A stretch of DNA of 64,000 nt. Origin: Turbatrix aceti (lineage: Eukaryota; Nematoda; Chromadorea; Rhabditida; Panagrolaimidae). A model generated the notes under the pieces. It saw only the letters and a program-made list of their open reading frames with translations. It ran no database searches and was not told the DNA's origin. The position numbers were made by a program, and so were the translations under genes. Positions 11,426 through 22,861 of the stretch are shown piece after piece. The stretch lies in assembly GCA_963969345.1 (NCBI GenBank), contig OZ017770.1:257246-321245 (forward strand), given 5' to 3'. Each line of letters opens with the position of its first letter. Position 1 is the first letter of the stretch.

Positions 11426-11814
11426 CAGGGTTGCGAAATTCCCCGGGGAATGAAAAATGGGGGAATATTCCCGGGGGATTCCCGGAGATTCCCCAGGGAA
11501 TCCCCTTTCAAATTCCCCGCGTCCAAATAAAGCCATGCGTCTAAAACGAGGTCTAAAATTAAAAAAAACACACCAAAAACGGTCTATTTATTAACGTGCA
11601 TTAAAATTGCAACCTAACTTTCACATTAAAGCGAGATTTGAAGCCCAATTGGCAAACTTCAAAAAAAATAATCACATCATTTTACTTTTCTTAATTTTTT
11701 CGGAAGTTTCCCGGGGAATTTTGGGGGGAATTTGGCAAAGGTGGGGGAATCCCCGGGGATTCCCGGGAATATTCCCCGGGGAATCTCCCGGGGAATCCCA
11801 TCTTCGCAACCCTG
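11426..11814. mobile_element. hAT-like MITE, 389 bp, TIR CAGGGTTGCGAA, 8-bp TSD CATAGTGG
   Basis: It begins CAGGGTTGCGAA at 11426 and ends TTCGCAACCCTG at 11814, a perfect 12-bp terminal inverted repeat, flanked by CATAGTGG at 11418-11425 and 11815-11822. The empty site is visible as the complementary arm of the host foldback element near 10471-10485, which reads through without the insert. Both ends carry arrays of CCCCGGGGAAT/ATTCCCCGGGG (11435-11520 and 11705-11795) around an AT-rich centre. It encodes no transposase. Confidence 0.92.
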
Positions 11815-12174
11815 CATAGTGGGATCATTACCTTCCTAACGGCAAAAATACGGATGCTGCGGCCAAAAAAGTGACCGCAAACACCTAAAATCAAAAATTT
11901 CAAAACAATCAGCTGTTTTTTGGGAAATTTGAATACGACAGTGGATTTATCATGGCAAGAAACCAAAAAAAATCTTGCAGTAATTGATTTTTTTGTCAGA
12001 ATTTTATGTAACCTAATTTTTAAAGCAAGTTGAAAAAAAATTGCAAAAGTTGTCCAGAATCCGGAATTAAAAAATGTGATATACCGAAAAGTTGATCCTC
12101 CCCTAGGTGCCAACAACTTTGGCATAAAACATTTGACAGTGTAAACCGGAAATAAATTTGCACACAGACTTCCT

Positions 12175-13191
12175 CAACAAACTGCTATGTATAAGCACAT
12201 TTGTGGTTTTTACCACTGGCATAATTTGAAGTTGTAAACTTTGTATGAGCTGTATAGTTTAAATGCGTACGAGCAGACTGGTTTTCGTCCAAAACCTTAT
12301 TGGCAACGCAAATAATTTGTAAATGATGTGTAGCGTCTCACAAACGTAAACATAATAAATCCTGTGTTCATTACGCGCATAACGTTTGTTTAAAAAAAAC
12401 GAGAAAAAAGAAATTGGGGTAGTCAAGGCATGCCTGTTGTCAAAGAAAAACAAAACATGCCAAAAACGCATTTTTCCTAGAGAAGACATGTGATGTTATC
12501 AATTTTTAATACTTGAAAACATTTTTTTATTGTCGTAAAGCCGTAAAACAGTGTACTATCTTAAATGAAGATCACATTAATTTATGAGTGATCGTATATA
12601 GCATGTATCATTTTGAAGCGTTATCACAAATAATTTTGATAAGCAAAAAAAGTTTTGCATTGTAGTTTGTCTCCGTAAAAAAATTGTCAAAGAAACATTT
12701 TCCAATATTAAATGGCTTATACAACTTTCAGACAAATAATATTTTTGTTCTGTATATTTCGTGCACACTATTTGATTCGATGTTTACGTGATAAATGCAA
12801 GGTGTCACAACTTCTGCATTTTGCTTTTGCCACTGGATCGACAGTGCAGATATATAATCCTCTATCTTTTGGGTAACAATAAATTACCAAGTGCAGTTGT
12901 CAATCAGAACGCAGCATAAAAAGAGAGGCCGAACATCAATTTAATTTGCCAGCAAAGCAACGTTCTTTATTTTTCAGTTCGCAAGGGAAACGTTGTGAGC
13001 AAAACATTGCCTTTTAGTCTCTTGTTAAACAATTTGTGTGTTGTCGGTCAGAAAATATTCCCCTGTCCAAAGGCGGTGAAACGACGTTGGTCGGTATTAA
13101 TGTCTAAAAATTATATGATAGCAACTATAAATTGCGTTGCGGCGTGTTTTTTTTTTGCTTTTGTGGTTTTGACTGGTATTAGTTGTAGGTG
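12175..13191. other. Intergenic and 5' flank of the GABA transaminase gene
   Basis: AT-rich sequence with no supported gene. The last 200 bp probably hold the promoter and 5' UTR of the GABA transaminase gene; TATATAAT at about 12851 is a weak TATA-like word. Open frames here are short and lack family features. Confidence 0.4.
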
Positions 13192-14785
13192 ATGTTGTCC
13201 ACTTCGTTGATTAGTCGTTCTGCCAAGTTTGGTTTTCGCTGCCTCAGTGGCGTGGCTTCTGTCGAGCCTTCTAAGCCTCATGTTGCTACACCGATTCCTG
13301 GCCCTAGGTCGGAGGAGTTAAAAAAAGAAATGGCCAAAGTTCATGTAAGAAAATTGAATTGATTATTCTTGTTGTAAAGCTTATTTTTTAGCAAAATCCG
13401 TCCGTATCTTTCTTTATTGATTATGAAAAATCGTTTGGCAACTATGCCGTCGATGCCGACGGAAACAACATTTTGGACACGTACATGCAAATCTCGTCTC
13501 TTCCGCTTGGTTACAATCATCCGGAGCTTGTCGCGTTGCACAGCGATCCACGACTGATTGTGAATTTTTTCGTGAATTGTTTCCAGATGACTGATATTAT
13601 TTTCAGACAGCAGCAGTCAGTCGCCCGGCTCTAGGATCATTTCCACGTACTGACTTTACCAATCTGATCACAAACTCGCTCATCGCAGTGGCCCCCCCTG
13701 GTACAAGCGGCGTCCAAACCATGATGGATGGCACATCTGCCAATGAAAATGCAATCAAGGCTGCGTTTATTAGGTACCAAACCTTGAAGCGTGGTGGCAA
13801 GCCTCCAACTGCTGAAGATCTGGCGTCATGCATGAAACAAGAGCTTCCCGGGACACCCAACCTTTCCGTGCTCTCTTTCAACGGAGCCTTCCACGGTAGA
13901 TCTCTGACCATGCTGAGCGTCACCCGTTCGAAGCCTATTCACAAAGTCGACATTCCTGCCTTCGACTGGCCCATTGCCCAATTTCCAAGATACAAGTATC
14001 CTCTTGAAAAAAATGAAACGCACAATCGTCAACAAGATCAAACGTGTCTCCAGAATGTGCGTGATCTCGTTGAAGAGCGTAAAAAGCAAAACAACGATGT
14101 TGCCGCGATCATCATTGAACCAATCCAAAGCGAAGGCGGTGACCACCATGCATCACCTCAGTTCTTCCGTGAGCTCCAGCAAATTGCTCTTGCAAACAAC
14201 ATCGCTTTCATCGTCGATGAGGTTCAAACCGGCGGTGGCGCAAGTGGCACTTTTTGGGCACACGAACAATGGAATCTTCCCACCGCGCCCGACCTCATCA
14301 CTTTTTCGAAAAAGCTTCTGATCGGTGGATACTACTACAAAGACGACTTCCGTGTCAAAGAAGGTTACCGAATCTACAACACGTGGATGGGTGAGCCAAC
14401 GAAATTAGTTCTTTTGGAAAAAACAGTCGAGGTCATCAAGCGTGACAATCTCGTAGCAAAGACACGAAACGCAGGTAAACTGCTTCGTAAAGGATTGAGC
14501 GATATTGCAACCCGTCTTCCGAACTTGGTAAGCAGTGTTTTGTCAACATTTGATTACGCCTAAACTTTTCAGGTGACAAATGTTCGCGGCAAAGGCACAC
14601 TCACAGCTTTCGATGCTCCTAGCACAGCAGTTCGTGACCAGATTGTAAAAACAAGTCTGCAAAACGGTGTGCAAATTGGGGGCTGCGGCGATGCTGCCAT
14701 CCGATTCCGTCCAGCATTGATTTTCGACGAACCTCATGTCAAAATTGTTCTTGAGTCATTGGAAAAGACTCTTAAGTCCATTTAA
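13192..14785 (+). CDS. gta-1: Mitochondrial 4-aminobutyrate aminotransferase (GABA transaminase)
   Basis: Four exons (13192-13344, 13392-13559, 13607-14527, 14573-14785) join in phase to 484 residues. The enzyme moves the amino group of GABA to 2-oxoglutarate, giving succinic semialdehyde and glutamate. The N-terminus ([20 protein letters not shown]) looks like a mitochondrial presequence. Class III aminotransferase features follow: [57 protein letters not shown], the cofactor Asp in VDEVQTGGG, and the PLP lysine in TFSKK (residue 342 or 343). One oddity is that the loop reading CGSC in mammalian enzymes, which binds a [2Fe-2S] cluster between subunits, reads DGTS here, so both cluster cysteines are absent. 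The rest of the active site looks intact. Confidence 0.96.
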
Positions 14786-15389
14786 AGTCTTAGTAAACAT
14801 TGCTGCAAATTTTTTCAAACTGTATGTTATAGTAAATAATAACAAACGCACAATAAATTGATCAGGATTGTAAAAACAAGAAGTGAATTCTACTGCCTAG
14901 CGAGCAGCGTTATCATACAAACGCGTCGGGTTTGATTTGTAATTTATGACCGGCGTCACTACCTTTTGAGCTTTTTATGATGATTTTTTGTTTTCGTTTT
15001 CCGGTTAAAACAGAACAGAAGTAAATGTTATTTCATAAAACTTTGTCAAAATTGCTACTATCGGTGTTACATATACATATATAACATGGTTCCTACGTAT
15101 CATGCTCGACAGAAAAAAAACACGTTTTTCGTACAGCGTTAACATTCCAATAAGCTGTTTAGTTTTATCGGATAGAGGCGACTAGGCGCAGACGTTTCAG
15201 ACTGCGCCAACATCAATGACCCTTCTTTTTTGGTTCTCGACTGGAACATGCTTCAGCGTTCTTCGATTTTATGCGGCGCTAGTTTTTTGTTCGTAGTTGT
15301 TTTCGTGGGCTTATAGATTTGTGCTTTATTTTTGTAGGACAGTGAATGCGGTTTTGCGAAACATCAGTGCTGAATGACTGCAGAATTCC
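14786..15389. other. Intergenic between GABA transaminase and WDR7
   Basis: It holds the 3' flank of the transaminase (AATAAA at 14850) and the 5' region of WDR7. No other gene or repeat is supported. Confidence 0.5.
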
Positions 15390-18300
15390 ATGTCAACTGT
15401 TGAGCGTTCTGGATTAGTAGTGCCTGTGGTGCTGTGGGGCTCCAAGCCCCCTCAACTTCGCATCTCACAGCTCCTGACCACTCGCGACGGTGAGATTGTG
15501 GTTGCTGGCACGCATGACGGCTACATCGTGCAGTGGAAGTTATCCGACGGTCAGTTATATCCTGACAAGACGTTGCTTGCTCATGATTCGGCGATTACAT
15601 GTCTTGCAAATACCGCTGTCACTGAATTTGGCAAGTGAGTTTTATATAGGATTTTTGCGGCTTCATATTTTGTTCATTTTATTTAGTCGATTCCTGTCTT
15701 GCTGTGAGAAAGGTCAGCTCTGCCTCTGGGACATTTTCGACGGCAGATGTGTCGAAAGCGTCAAACATACTTTGGTTCATCGTAAAATCGTACCAATGGT
15801 TCGTTTTTCTATTCGTATGAGGTAAAATCGTACGAGGTTTTAGGCTTACACTATTGACGAATTAGTGACTCGATTGTTTTGTATCGGTGATTATGCGGAT
15901 GTCGTTGTCATTGATGCACATGACCTGAACGTTCTTTACAATATTGGTTCCAGAGTTGAGCCTGACTGGATTACTTCCATGACATTTGTTGGAACACCGT
16001 CTGGTCGTGGTATGTAATTTTGTCGCAATTTTTCACTCTAAAAACGTTTTTTGTAGATCTTATTGGTGTCTCAATATCGGGAATGATAAAGCGCTGGTCA
16101 GTTCATGACCTCGAGCTACAAGATCCCTTGAACCCGGTGTTGGACAGCAATGACGGTATCAATACGGTTTATGAAAACGAATCCAAAATGCTTTCGGCCA
16201 AAAATGTGCGAAGTGTTTCTGCATGGCATGTTAACGGTGTTGCTTCTCGAGCAATGCTGCTAGTTTCATCTGCGTCGTGGCAGATGGTTGATATCAATAA
16301 CCTCAACCAGCTAGTCGTCTCCGAGTGCACAATTGAGGCCGTTGACGGTATTTGCATCGGTGTTGACAAAATTGCTGTTGCATTTGTTGATTCCACGATT
16401 GTACTTTTTCAATTACCGCCTTCCAAGGTTTACCACTCCAACCCAACTCTGGATAACATTTCACAGCCTTTTGTTATTGCTATTCTGAAGGAATTTACTC
16501 CTCTGGTTCCACCGGTTGGTTTACTGTTTTGGTGCATTCCTGATGATTTTGCTCGTTGGCATTTTGCAGCAACCCTTGCTCTCAGTGTGTTTTTCGATGA
16601 CGAAGTTTCCTTGTCAGGGCGCTGGCACTGTTGCCTACCGCGCTGATGACAGGGGTCGTATTTCATTCTGGAAGATGCCCCGAAGTTTGGATCCATTGGT
16701 GGCATCTTTTCTACAACGCAAGCGACCTATTGCCTATGATCCTACGCTTGAAGTATCACTTCAAGATGTTTGGGAGCAGCTTGATTACGCACCACCAAAA
16801 ATTTTTGATGCTGAAAAACGAACGATAACATCGACGATTTACATTTCGAATCAGGGTAAACTACTGCTCGGTATGTCGGATGGCAGCATTGTCATGCTAA
16901 ATGCATGTGCGACGATTATGGCTCAGTTGCTGGATTACACGTCGACGGGTATGTGAATGAATTGTCGTTTTTGTTATATTGATAAAACTTTGCAGAGGCC
17001 GTTCAGCATCGCGTTCTCCAAGGCCATCGAGGTCCTGTCACTTGTTTTTTGTACCCCTTTGATGAAAATATTCGCTACGATGCTCACATATTTGTGTCCG
17101 GAGGCAAAGACTTTGCTGTTATTACTTGGAACCTTACAACTGGGGCTATGCTTCACCGCTTCTGCTCACAGGGTGGTGAAATTGAACGACTTCTCATACC
17201 ACCCGATAATTGCAATCCCCGGATTTTGTCGACAATATGTTCAATTTCCAATGACAATTCTGTGGCACTTCTTAGTTTGAAAGAAAACAAATGCATTCTC
17301 CTAGCAAGTCGTCAAATCAATCCAGTTATTGAAGTCAAATGGCGGCCTTTGGATGATCTCATGATGGTGCGCTGCGTCGATGATTCTCTCTACATCTGGC
17401 AGATGGAAACTGCGAGTCTTGATCGTATTGTCACCGGTTTGGTCAGTGACGATGTCATGGATGCTTGCGACGAACAAGTTGGGGTTGTCGATGGTGATGA
17501 TGGAGCCGGTGCAAATCAGGCTACTCAGATGTTCCGGGCATTAAAGAATAAAAATTTTGCTGTGGTCGGTTTTTTTGTTTTTAACAATTTCTATTTTTTG
17601 TGTTTAGGTAAAGCGCATTGCTATTCACGGCGACAAAAGCACGCAATCTAAGCCTTCGGGTTCGGAGATGCTCCCCGCTGCAATGGACATTGTTCAGATT
17701 AAGAAATTGTCTCCTGAAACCCACGTTTTACTTTTCAACGTCGGAGCCTTGATTACTGGACTTCTGGCTTTAGAATACGAGTGCGCAAACAGTTGGTTGA
17801 CCCTGAATGACACCATTGTAGATGGTGTAGCCATTGGAAAGTCGCTGACATCCTGGCTGGCACGAAAGAACAACACAACAGGCAACCCTATCAAGAATGC
17901 CGCCATGTCTCAACGTCTTCAGGCGGAAACCAACCTCTACATCGACACCGCTAGACTACTTCTTTCTTGTTTATATGCCTGGAATTTGAATCCCAATAAT
18001 GATGCTATTGTAACGTCACCGTTAATAAGGCTTTACAAGCCTAAGTTTTCCCTTCAATTTGGTCTCATTTCGAGACATGGTATCACGACGCTTTACATGC
18101 CTTCGTTCAAGAAACCACTCACTAATTTCGATTACTTTTCCAAAAACGTTCACTTTAACCTAAGCAGAACAATTTCTGCCATGCACATGGTTTCCGTTGT
18201 GGCGCTGGCTAATACGTTGATGTCTGCCCGATTGCATACGGGTAGAGGATCGCTGAAGTGAGTTTTTTTTATTGTATTCAACGAATAATAATTTTATAGA

Positions 18301-20141
18301 AGAGTCTCGTCGTCGCAGTCTAACGACTCTATTATCGAGCACGATAATCAGATGATCAAAGATGGCTGGTCGGCGGTTGCCGTAATGCATTATATTGCTC
18401 TGCCAAATTTACTCCATAAGGACGTATTTCACAAACCTAATATTAACTTTTTGGTACGACGATGGCATGATGCATGCATTAAAATTCGTGGTGCGGCTCA
18501 AGCACTCTACATACAAGAATTGGTACGGGATGGTAGTGAATGTCGTAAAGCATATGTAGATCACTGGACGACATTCATTCCCACTCTTCTTGATCCGAGT
18601 TTGTCCATTTTTGGCAAGACTGCGGCTTCCAGCATTGCAGTATCTTCTACTAATACACCTTCTGTTGTCACATCTACGGATACAACCAGCGCAACGACCA
18701 ACGGTCAAAATGTTCCTCCACCGCGACCGCGACCTCCGCCACCTCGACCTCCACAACCAGCTGCTGTGCAGTCTTCCGTAGCTGAACCGCCACCTATTCC
18801 GCCGCGTCTGTCGGATGGTCCTGTTCCTCTACCTGCTCAGCTTCGGAAAATTCAACCTTGTGAACATTGGCCAATCATTAAAAATGGTTTTAATGAAGTT
18901 CGTCGCAAACAAGCTACATCACTCGTCGTACTAGGTGTCATCGGGGCAGAATTTCCAGGTGACTTTGAAAATGTGTATGACATTCGCGCGACTGCACAGT
19001 CCTTACTTGAGCTGTTGATTGCTCCTGAATCTCATCTGTTACCAGCTTATTGTTCTCTACGGAGAGCTGCAATTGATCTGATGGGTCGCGGTTTCACGTT
19101 CTGGCAACCACATTTGGCCATTTCTAAGGTGATTTTAGCTCTTTTGGAGCTAGCATCTAAGGAAGAAAAATTCAAAGATGAACAGTGAGTAATTTTCTTT
19201 AAGAATAACACTTTCGAAGGTATTTGTCAATTATTTTTGTTTTGCAGGATTCAAGTGTATGGTGCTCTTCTACCCCCCGTCGTGGATGCTAGTCGTGCAG
19301 CCCGTCGTGCTCTTTCGCTCATTGCTAATGCTCGGGGGCAAGCCGTTATCACAGCCTTAAGCATGGAAGTGGCACGGTATAACTCGGTCGCCCAACACCA
19401 GACAATTCAGCACTCACTTGCCAGTCCTCTGGTTCGTTCCCGTACCGAGGTTTTCCGTATCATTGAACTACTCACTGAAAAGCGATACAATGATGTTGCC
19501 GATTTGATTGTACCCGTCGGTGAGATTCTTGTTCACTGCCTGGACAACAATCAACTAAAGCATCATACTCTTGTCGAACTATTTCCTCCGATTGCTAAGT
19601 TTAACATGTTGGACTACTGTCCTGTAAATCGACGCTTGGCATTTGGCGGTAAATCTGGGCAAATTGTTGTTCATGAATTGAAAACTTCGAAAGCTCTCGT
19701 GAGTTGCTTTTGGCCAATTTTTTTTCATTCATTACTCTGCCATTATATTTTACAGTCTGCACAAGCTCATACTGGTCCCATAACTTCTGTCTCCTTTTCA
19801 CCAGATGGAAAACAAATTGCCGTTTATTGTGCTAAGGAATCAGTGGTTTCCTTCTGGCAGTCGCAGCAGTCGTTTTTGGTATGTTATTTGTTTTTGATAT
19901 CCATTAACGAACGTCGGCGTCAACGTACATTCCTGTGCAAATTAATTATTTATTTCCTTTTTTATAGGGCATGGGTCAGAATCAACTCAAGCTGATGAAA
20001 TCCTTGCCTGCACCATCAGAGTTTATAGTATTGACCCCTGAGGGATCACACATTCCTTTTCAAGCGCGCTTAATCTGGATTGGCACCAAAGCAGTCACAC
20101 TTATGCTGCCCAACGGTAAAGAAAACCGATTCTCACTTTAA
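15390..20141 (+). CDS. rbc-2: WDR7 / rabconnectin-3 beta, WD-repeat V-ATPase regulator
   Basis: Eleven exons (15390-15634, 15687-15798, 15844-16009, 16057-16514, 16570-16948, 16996-17564, 17608-18257, 18300-19184, 19248-19698, 19756-19878, 19968-20141) join in phase to 1403 residues, close to vertebrate WDR7 (about 1490). WDR7 pairs with DMXL/rabconnectin-3 alpha to assemble the V-ATPase on vesicles. The start (SGLVVPVVLWGSKPP) and N-terminal WD repeats match the family, as do VEPDWITSM, VLQGHRGPVTCFLYP, VSGGKDFAVITWNL, LASRQINPVIEVKWRP and DDSLYIWQMETASLDR. The long helical linker and C-terminal WD repeats (AHTGPITSVSFSPDGKQIA) are present. A proline-rich insert (about 18715-18830, PPPRPRPPPPRPP) lies in the linker. 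The gene is convergent with the ceramidase gene, only 97 bp between stop codons. Confidence 0.95.
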
Positions 20142-20238
20142 TTATTAAAAACTCGTGTGTTTGTTTTGTGGTAACCATTGTATATCTCGCTGTATAAAAA
20201 AAGATACATACTGATTAAGAACGCAGTTTTTTACTTCA

Positions 20239-21694
20239 CTATGATTTGACTTGAATCTTTGTAAAATGATACACTAAGTCTGGTTCCGCTGCGGACATCA
20301 CGGTGGTAAAGATTGTATCTCTGCAAAAAAAACGAGCAGGTTATCACCCAAACAGTGCTTTGTGTGGTAAATAACAAACTCGTTGTTTAGTGGGTTCTTG
20401 TTGAGCGCGGAGAAAAGTGCGTTTTTGTCAATGTTATCACGTCCAATATCTGTCAAAAATTTCACTCCCATTTTTCTGCAAGCTCGCGCAACATCATTCA
20501 AGCCGGCGTTGTTATCGTGTAATATTTACCTTCGATTGTCTCCGGCCCTCTTCCAATGATCATAATTTGTCTCGATCAAGAACCACCTTCCTTTTGCGGT
20601 GTTTAATTCAAACATATCGACTGCCGACCATCGGCTGCTATAAATGTATGAGCATTAATAGAAGATAGAGTGTTTTTACTGTCATTTGTCGAATTTACCG
20701 AACCGTGTAATAACAGCTCCTTGTCCAGATGAATTTCCCGATAAGATGATGTACGAGCTGACGACAAAGTGTACTTGAGTCAGATGGCTCATAGCGTCTT
20801 GATATGTTTTCTTTGATTGTAGTACCTGTTAAAGTAAATTTTATTACTGTATTATTTTTACAGTTTTCAACCTGACGTAAGTCAAAGCTGATCGGATTCT
20901 TGAACCTCGTGTAAATTTCCATTAAAAGATTGTCCAGGTAGCTTCCTGAGTCTACAAAACGTGCTTAGCATCAGTTTTATCTCAGAATATACTTACAGCG
21001 CGCATTGAGGCTTAGTGTGTAAGCGTTCGGTCTCTGACCGGTTAGAACGCCAACATACATTGCAAATGTCACAGCCGTATAAATTGTTTTTCCATGTTTT
21101 GTAAAATCAGCGATGATGCTGAGGTTCCGCATCAACGGTCCGATTTTGTAGTCTAGGTTTCTTCCGTGAAGTATGCGCCCTCGCGAATCTTCGAGCACAA
21201 TCGAGGTACACGCTAGTGGGTTCCATAGGCTACAACAATTTGATTTCTAATTTGTAAAAAAACATGGAAAGTTGTTTACGAACTGGCCATCATAATTTGT
21301 AATGTCATATAGAATATTGATCCCGATAACTTCGCCAAGTGGTAGACCAATCTGACTTGCAATGCCTTGCATCTCTCGCACGTATTCATCAGGAAACATA
21401 TGTGATACTTGTTTTGCTAGCCAGAACAGCGGCTTTTGCAGGACAAGGGGAACGTAGGATCTGTTGTTTAAAAAAGATGATCTAGAGTAGCAGCAAAAAA
21501 ACGTACTTTGCCATATCTATAACTGCTGGAATAGCATCCGCGTGATCTGCGATTACTTCTGACCATCGTTTTTCTGGTTCGATGTCCAGGTTGATTTTAT
21601 ATCGTTTTGGAGTTTTGAGTACATTTGACGAGTCACAAAAATCAATGAGATAACAAGCCGCAAAAAGTAATGCAACTGTCCGTGAGCTCAACAT
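20239..21694 (-). CDS. asah-1: Acid ceramidase / NAAA-type N-terminal nucleophile hydrolase
   Basis: Eight exons (21694-21507, 21460-21284, 21229-20997, 20951-20872, 20825-20704, 20634-20530, 20475-20380, 20320-20239) join in phase to 360 residues, about the size of ASAH1. A signal peptide (MLSSRTVALLFAACYLIDFC) fits a lysos­omal or secreted protein. The family's autocleavage site and nucleophile is the Cys in PLACTSIVLED (codon 21210-21208, about residue 129), followed by RILHGRNLDY and the YVGVLTGQRPNAYTLSLN block. Other matches are GRWFLIETNYDHWK and, at the end, TIFTTVMSA. The enzyme should release a fatty acid from ceramide or N-acylethanolamines in acid compartments. Choosing between acid ceramidase and NAAA is not possible here. 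The splice sites around 20475-20530 and 20704 were chosen to restore family sequence and are less sure. Confidence 0.9.
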
Positions 21695-22518
21695 TGCGAT
21701 AAACTGATTGAAAATTTTTCACACAAATTCCAGCTGTCTTACTTTACTTTACTTTACTTTATTACTCTTACTCGTGCGTAATAACTCATGACAAAATTAG
21801 AGAGACAATGATGAGTACCGAGATTGCACAAAGAAGGCGCCGTCAATCGTAGCTACCTGCGCCACTTCGTAGTCCTTAGCAGGAGCGTTCTGGAAGGCCG
21901 CAAAGTCGTCGGTCCATTGCCTCGGAGGGTGGCTTAACGGACGCTTGTTCTTTGGCGCGGTCCAGCTGTCTTACACTGATTGTTTTGTGTCAAGCAAAAA
22001 TAATGCGTGTGTTCTCGACAAATCGGATTTGTATGTTATATGTTAAAAAAAAGGTTACATCAGACACATGAAAAAAGTCAGACAAAAAATTTATATCGTG
22101 GCACATCATATGCAAGCAACACAAGTACCGCCTCACTTTTCGTCTGATGTGAGCAAAAAACACGCGTCGCCTTTTTCCTTTAAAAGCTTCGTCATTTGCA
22201 TGCAAAAAGTTATATTCGTATTGTACAAAAATTGTAGTGTAGCGGTGGTCAAAGGTTGCTCAATCGTATGACCCGTAGCTTGGCAAAAATATTTTGATGT
22301 GGTGTCGTGAGTGGTCAAACAAGCTTTAATATTCAATTTACGCCAGCTTTTTTGGTCCGCTAAAGTAATCTCGTTGAACTTTAAGAAATGCGTTGTCCAT
22401 GCGTCGAAGCGTGAACCCGGCTTTGTAGGATATGGACATACATGCTATTTTTTAGCTTTTTTCTCTGCCTCCATTTTTATTTGTGTCTGCGACCAAGCCA
22501 GTTTTGTTTTTTTTCAAA
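21695..22518. other. Intergenic with a retroelement insertion, 5' flank of two divergent genes
   Basis: This stretch separates the ceramidase gene (minus) from the ubiquitin-like gene (plus). It contains the truncated RTE insertion at 21743-21961, annotated separately. 22000-22500 is AT-rich and probably 5' UTR or promoter of the ubiquitin-like gene. No further gene is supported. Confidence 0.5.
21743..21961 (-). mobile_element. 3'-truncated RTE-type retrotransposon copy with 13-bp TSD
   Basis: The 219-bp insert is flanked by the direct repeat CCAGCTGTCTTAC at 21730-21742 and 21962-21974. On the minus strand it encodes the end of an RTE-like polyprotein (RPLSHPPRQWTDDF, then AKDYEVAQVATIDGAFF and a stop). 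A short 3' UTR and a simple tail of AAAGT repeats follow (TTTACTTTACTTTAC on the plus strand from 21743). A conserved R-P-P-x-x-W-x-D-D tail, a short tandem-repeat 3' end and a variable-length target duplication are typical of 5'-truncated RTE-clade insertions. It lies about 36 bp upstream of the ceramidase start codon. Confidence 0.88.
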
Positions 22519-22861
22519 ATGATGGTTTTTATCAAAGTGAGTGATTGAATATGTCTAACGTCTTCTATTCATTATTATTTTAGTTCCCCAATGGCCATGC
22601 CTTGTCTGTTGACCTTCCGGAGCACGAAACCGTTGAAGCACTTATTCAGGAAGTTATACGTGAGTGCGCCAATGTTCGGGATGTCACCTTGTCGTTAAAT
22701 GGTAAGTTAGATTGCATTTTGAGATCTGTCTAGCTGTCAGATGCTCTTGTTGTGATTGTAACACTAATGTTCCCTTTCTTTCAGGCAAGAAGTTGGAAGA
22801 GACCAGAAAACTACAGGAGTACAACATTAATGAAGGTACGGTGGTACATGTCGAAGTTTAA
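22519..22861 (+). CDS. Small free-standing ubiquitin-like domain protein without a C-terminal diglycine
   Basis: Three exons (22519-22536, 22584-22701, 22785-22861) give 70 residues. The protein is a single beta-grasp domain. It starts MMVFIKFPNGHALSVDLPEH, has a helix around TVEALIQEVIREC, the LSLNGKKLEE strand-loop where ubiquitin has IFAGKQLED, then YNINEGTVVHVEV and a stop. Alignment by eye to ubiquitin shows that it ends exactly before the RLRGG tail, so it cannot be conjugated in the usual way. The two adjacent Met codons leave the start uncertain by one residue. It could be a UBL5-like modifier, or a split-off domain of a larger UBL protein; no downstream exon is visible before the next gene. 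Confidence 0.75.

Larger units (their letters stand above)
10117..12174. mobile_element. Large foldback (inverted-repeat) element carrying two nested MITEs
   Basis: The left arm (about 10117-10595) and right arm (about 11280-12174) are long imperfect inverted repeats. Examples are CAAAGTTGTTGGCATCC near 10203 against its complement near 12105-12122, the terminal AGTCTGCGAGCAAATTT at 10121 against the complement of AAATTTGCACACAGACT ending 12170, and CATCGATAGAGAAAAGAATG near 11390 against the complement of the segment near 10485. Without the two inserted elements (10604-11207 and 11426-11814) the arms are each roughly 0.5 kb around a short unique centre (about 11216-11280). No transposase frame is visible. 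The superfamily is unknown, and I could not find a clean target duplication at the outer ends. Confidence 0.7.

Noticed and set aside
10130..12170. Repeats considered as a CRISPR-like array
   Set aside because: Irregular spacing, eukaryotic context and clear transposon ends; not an array of spacers.
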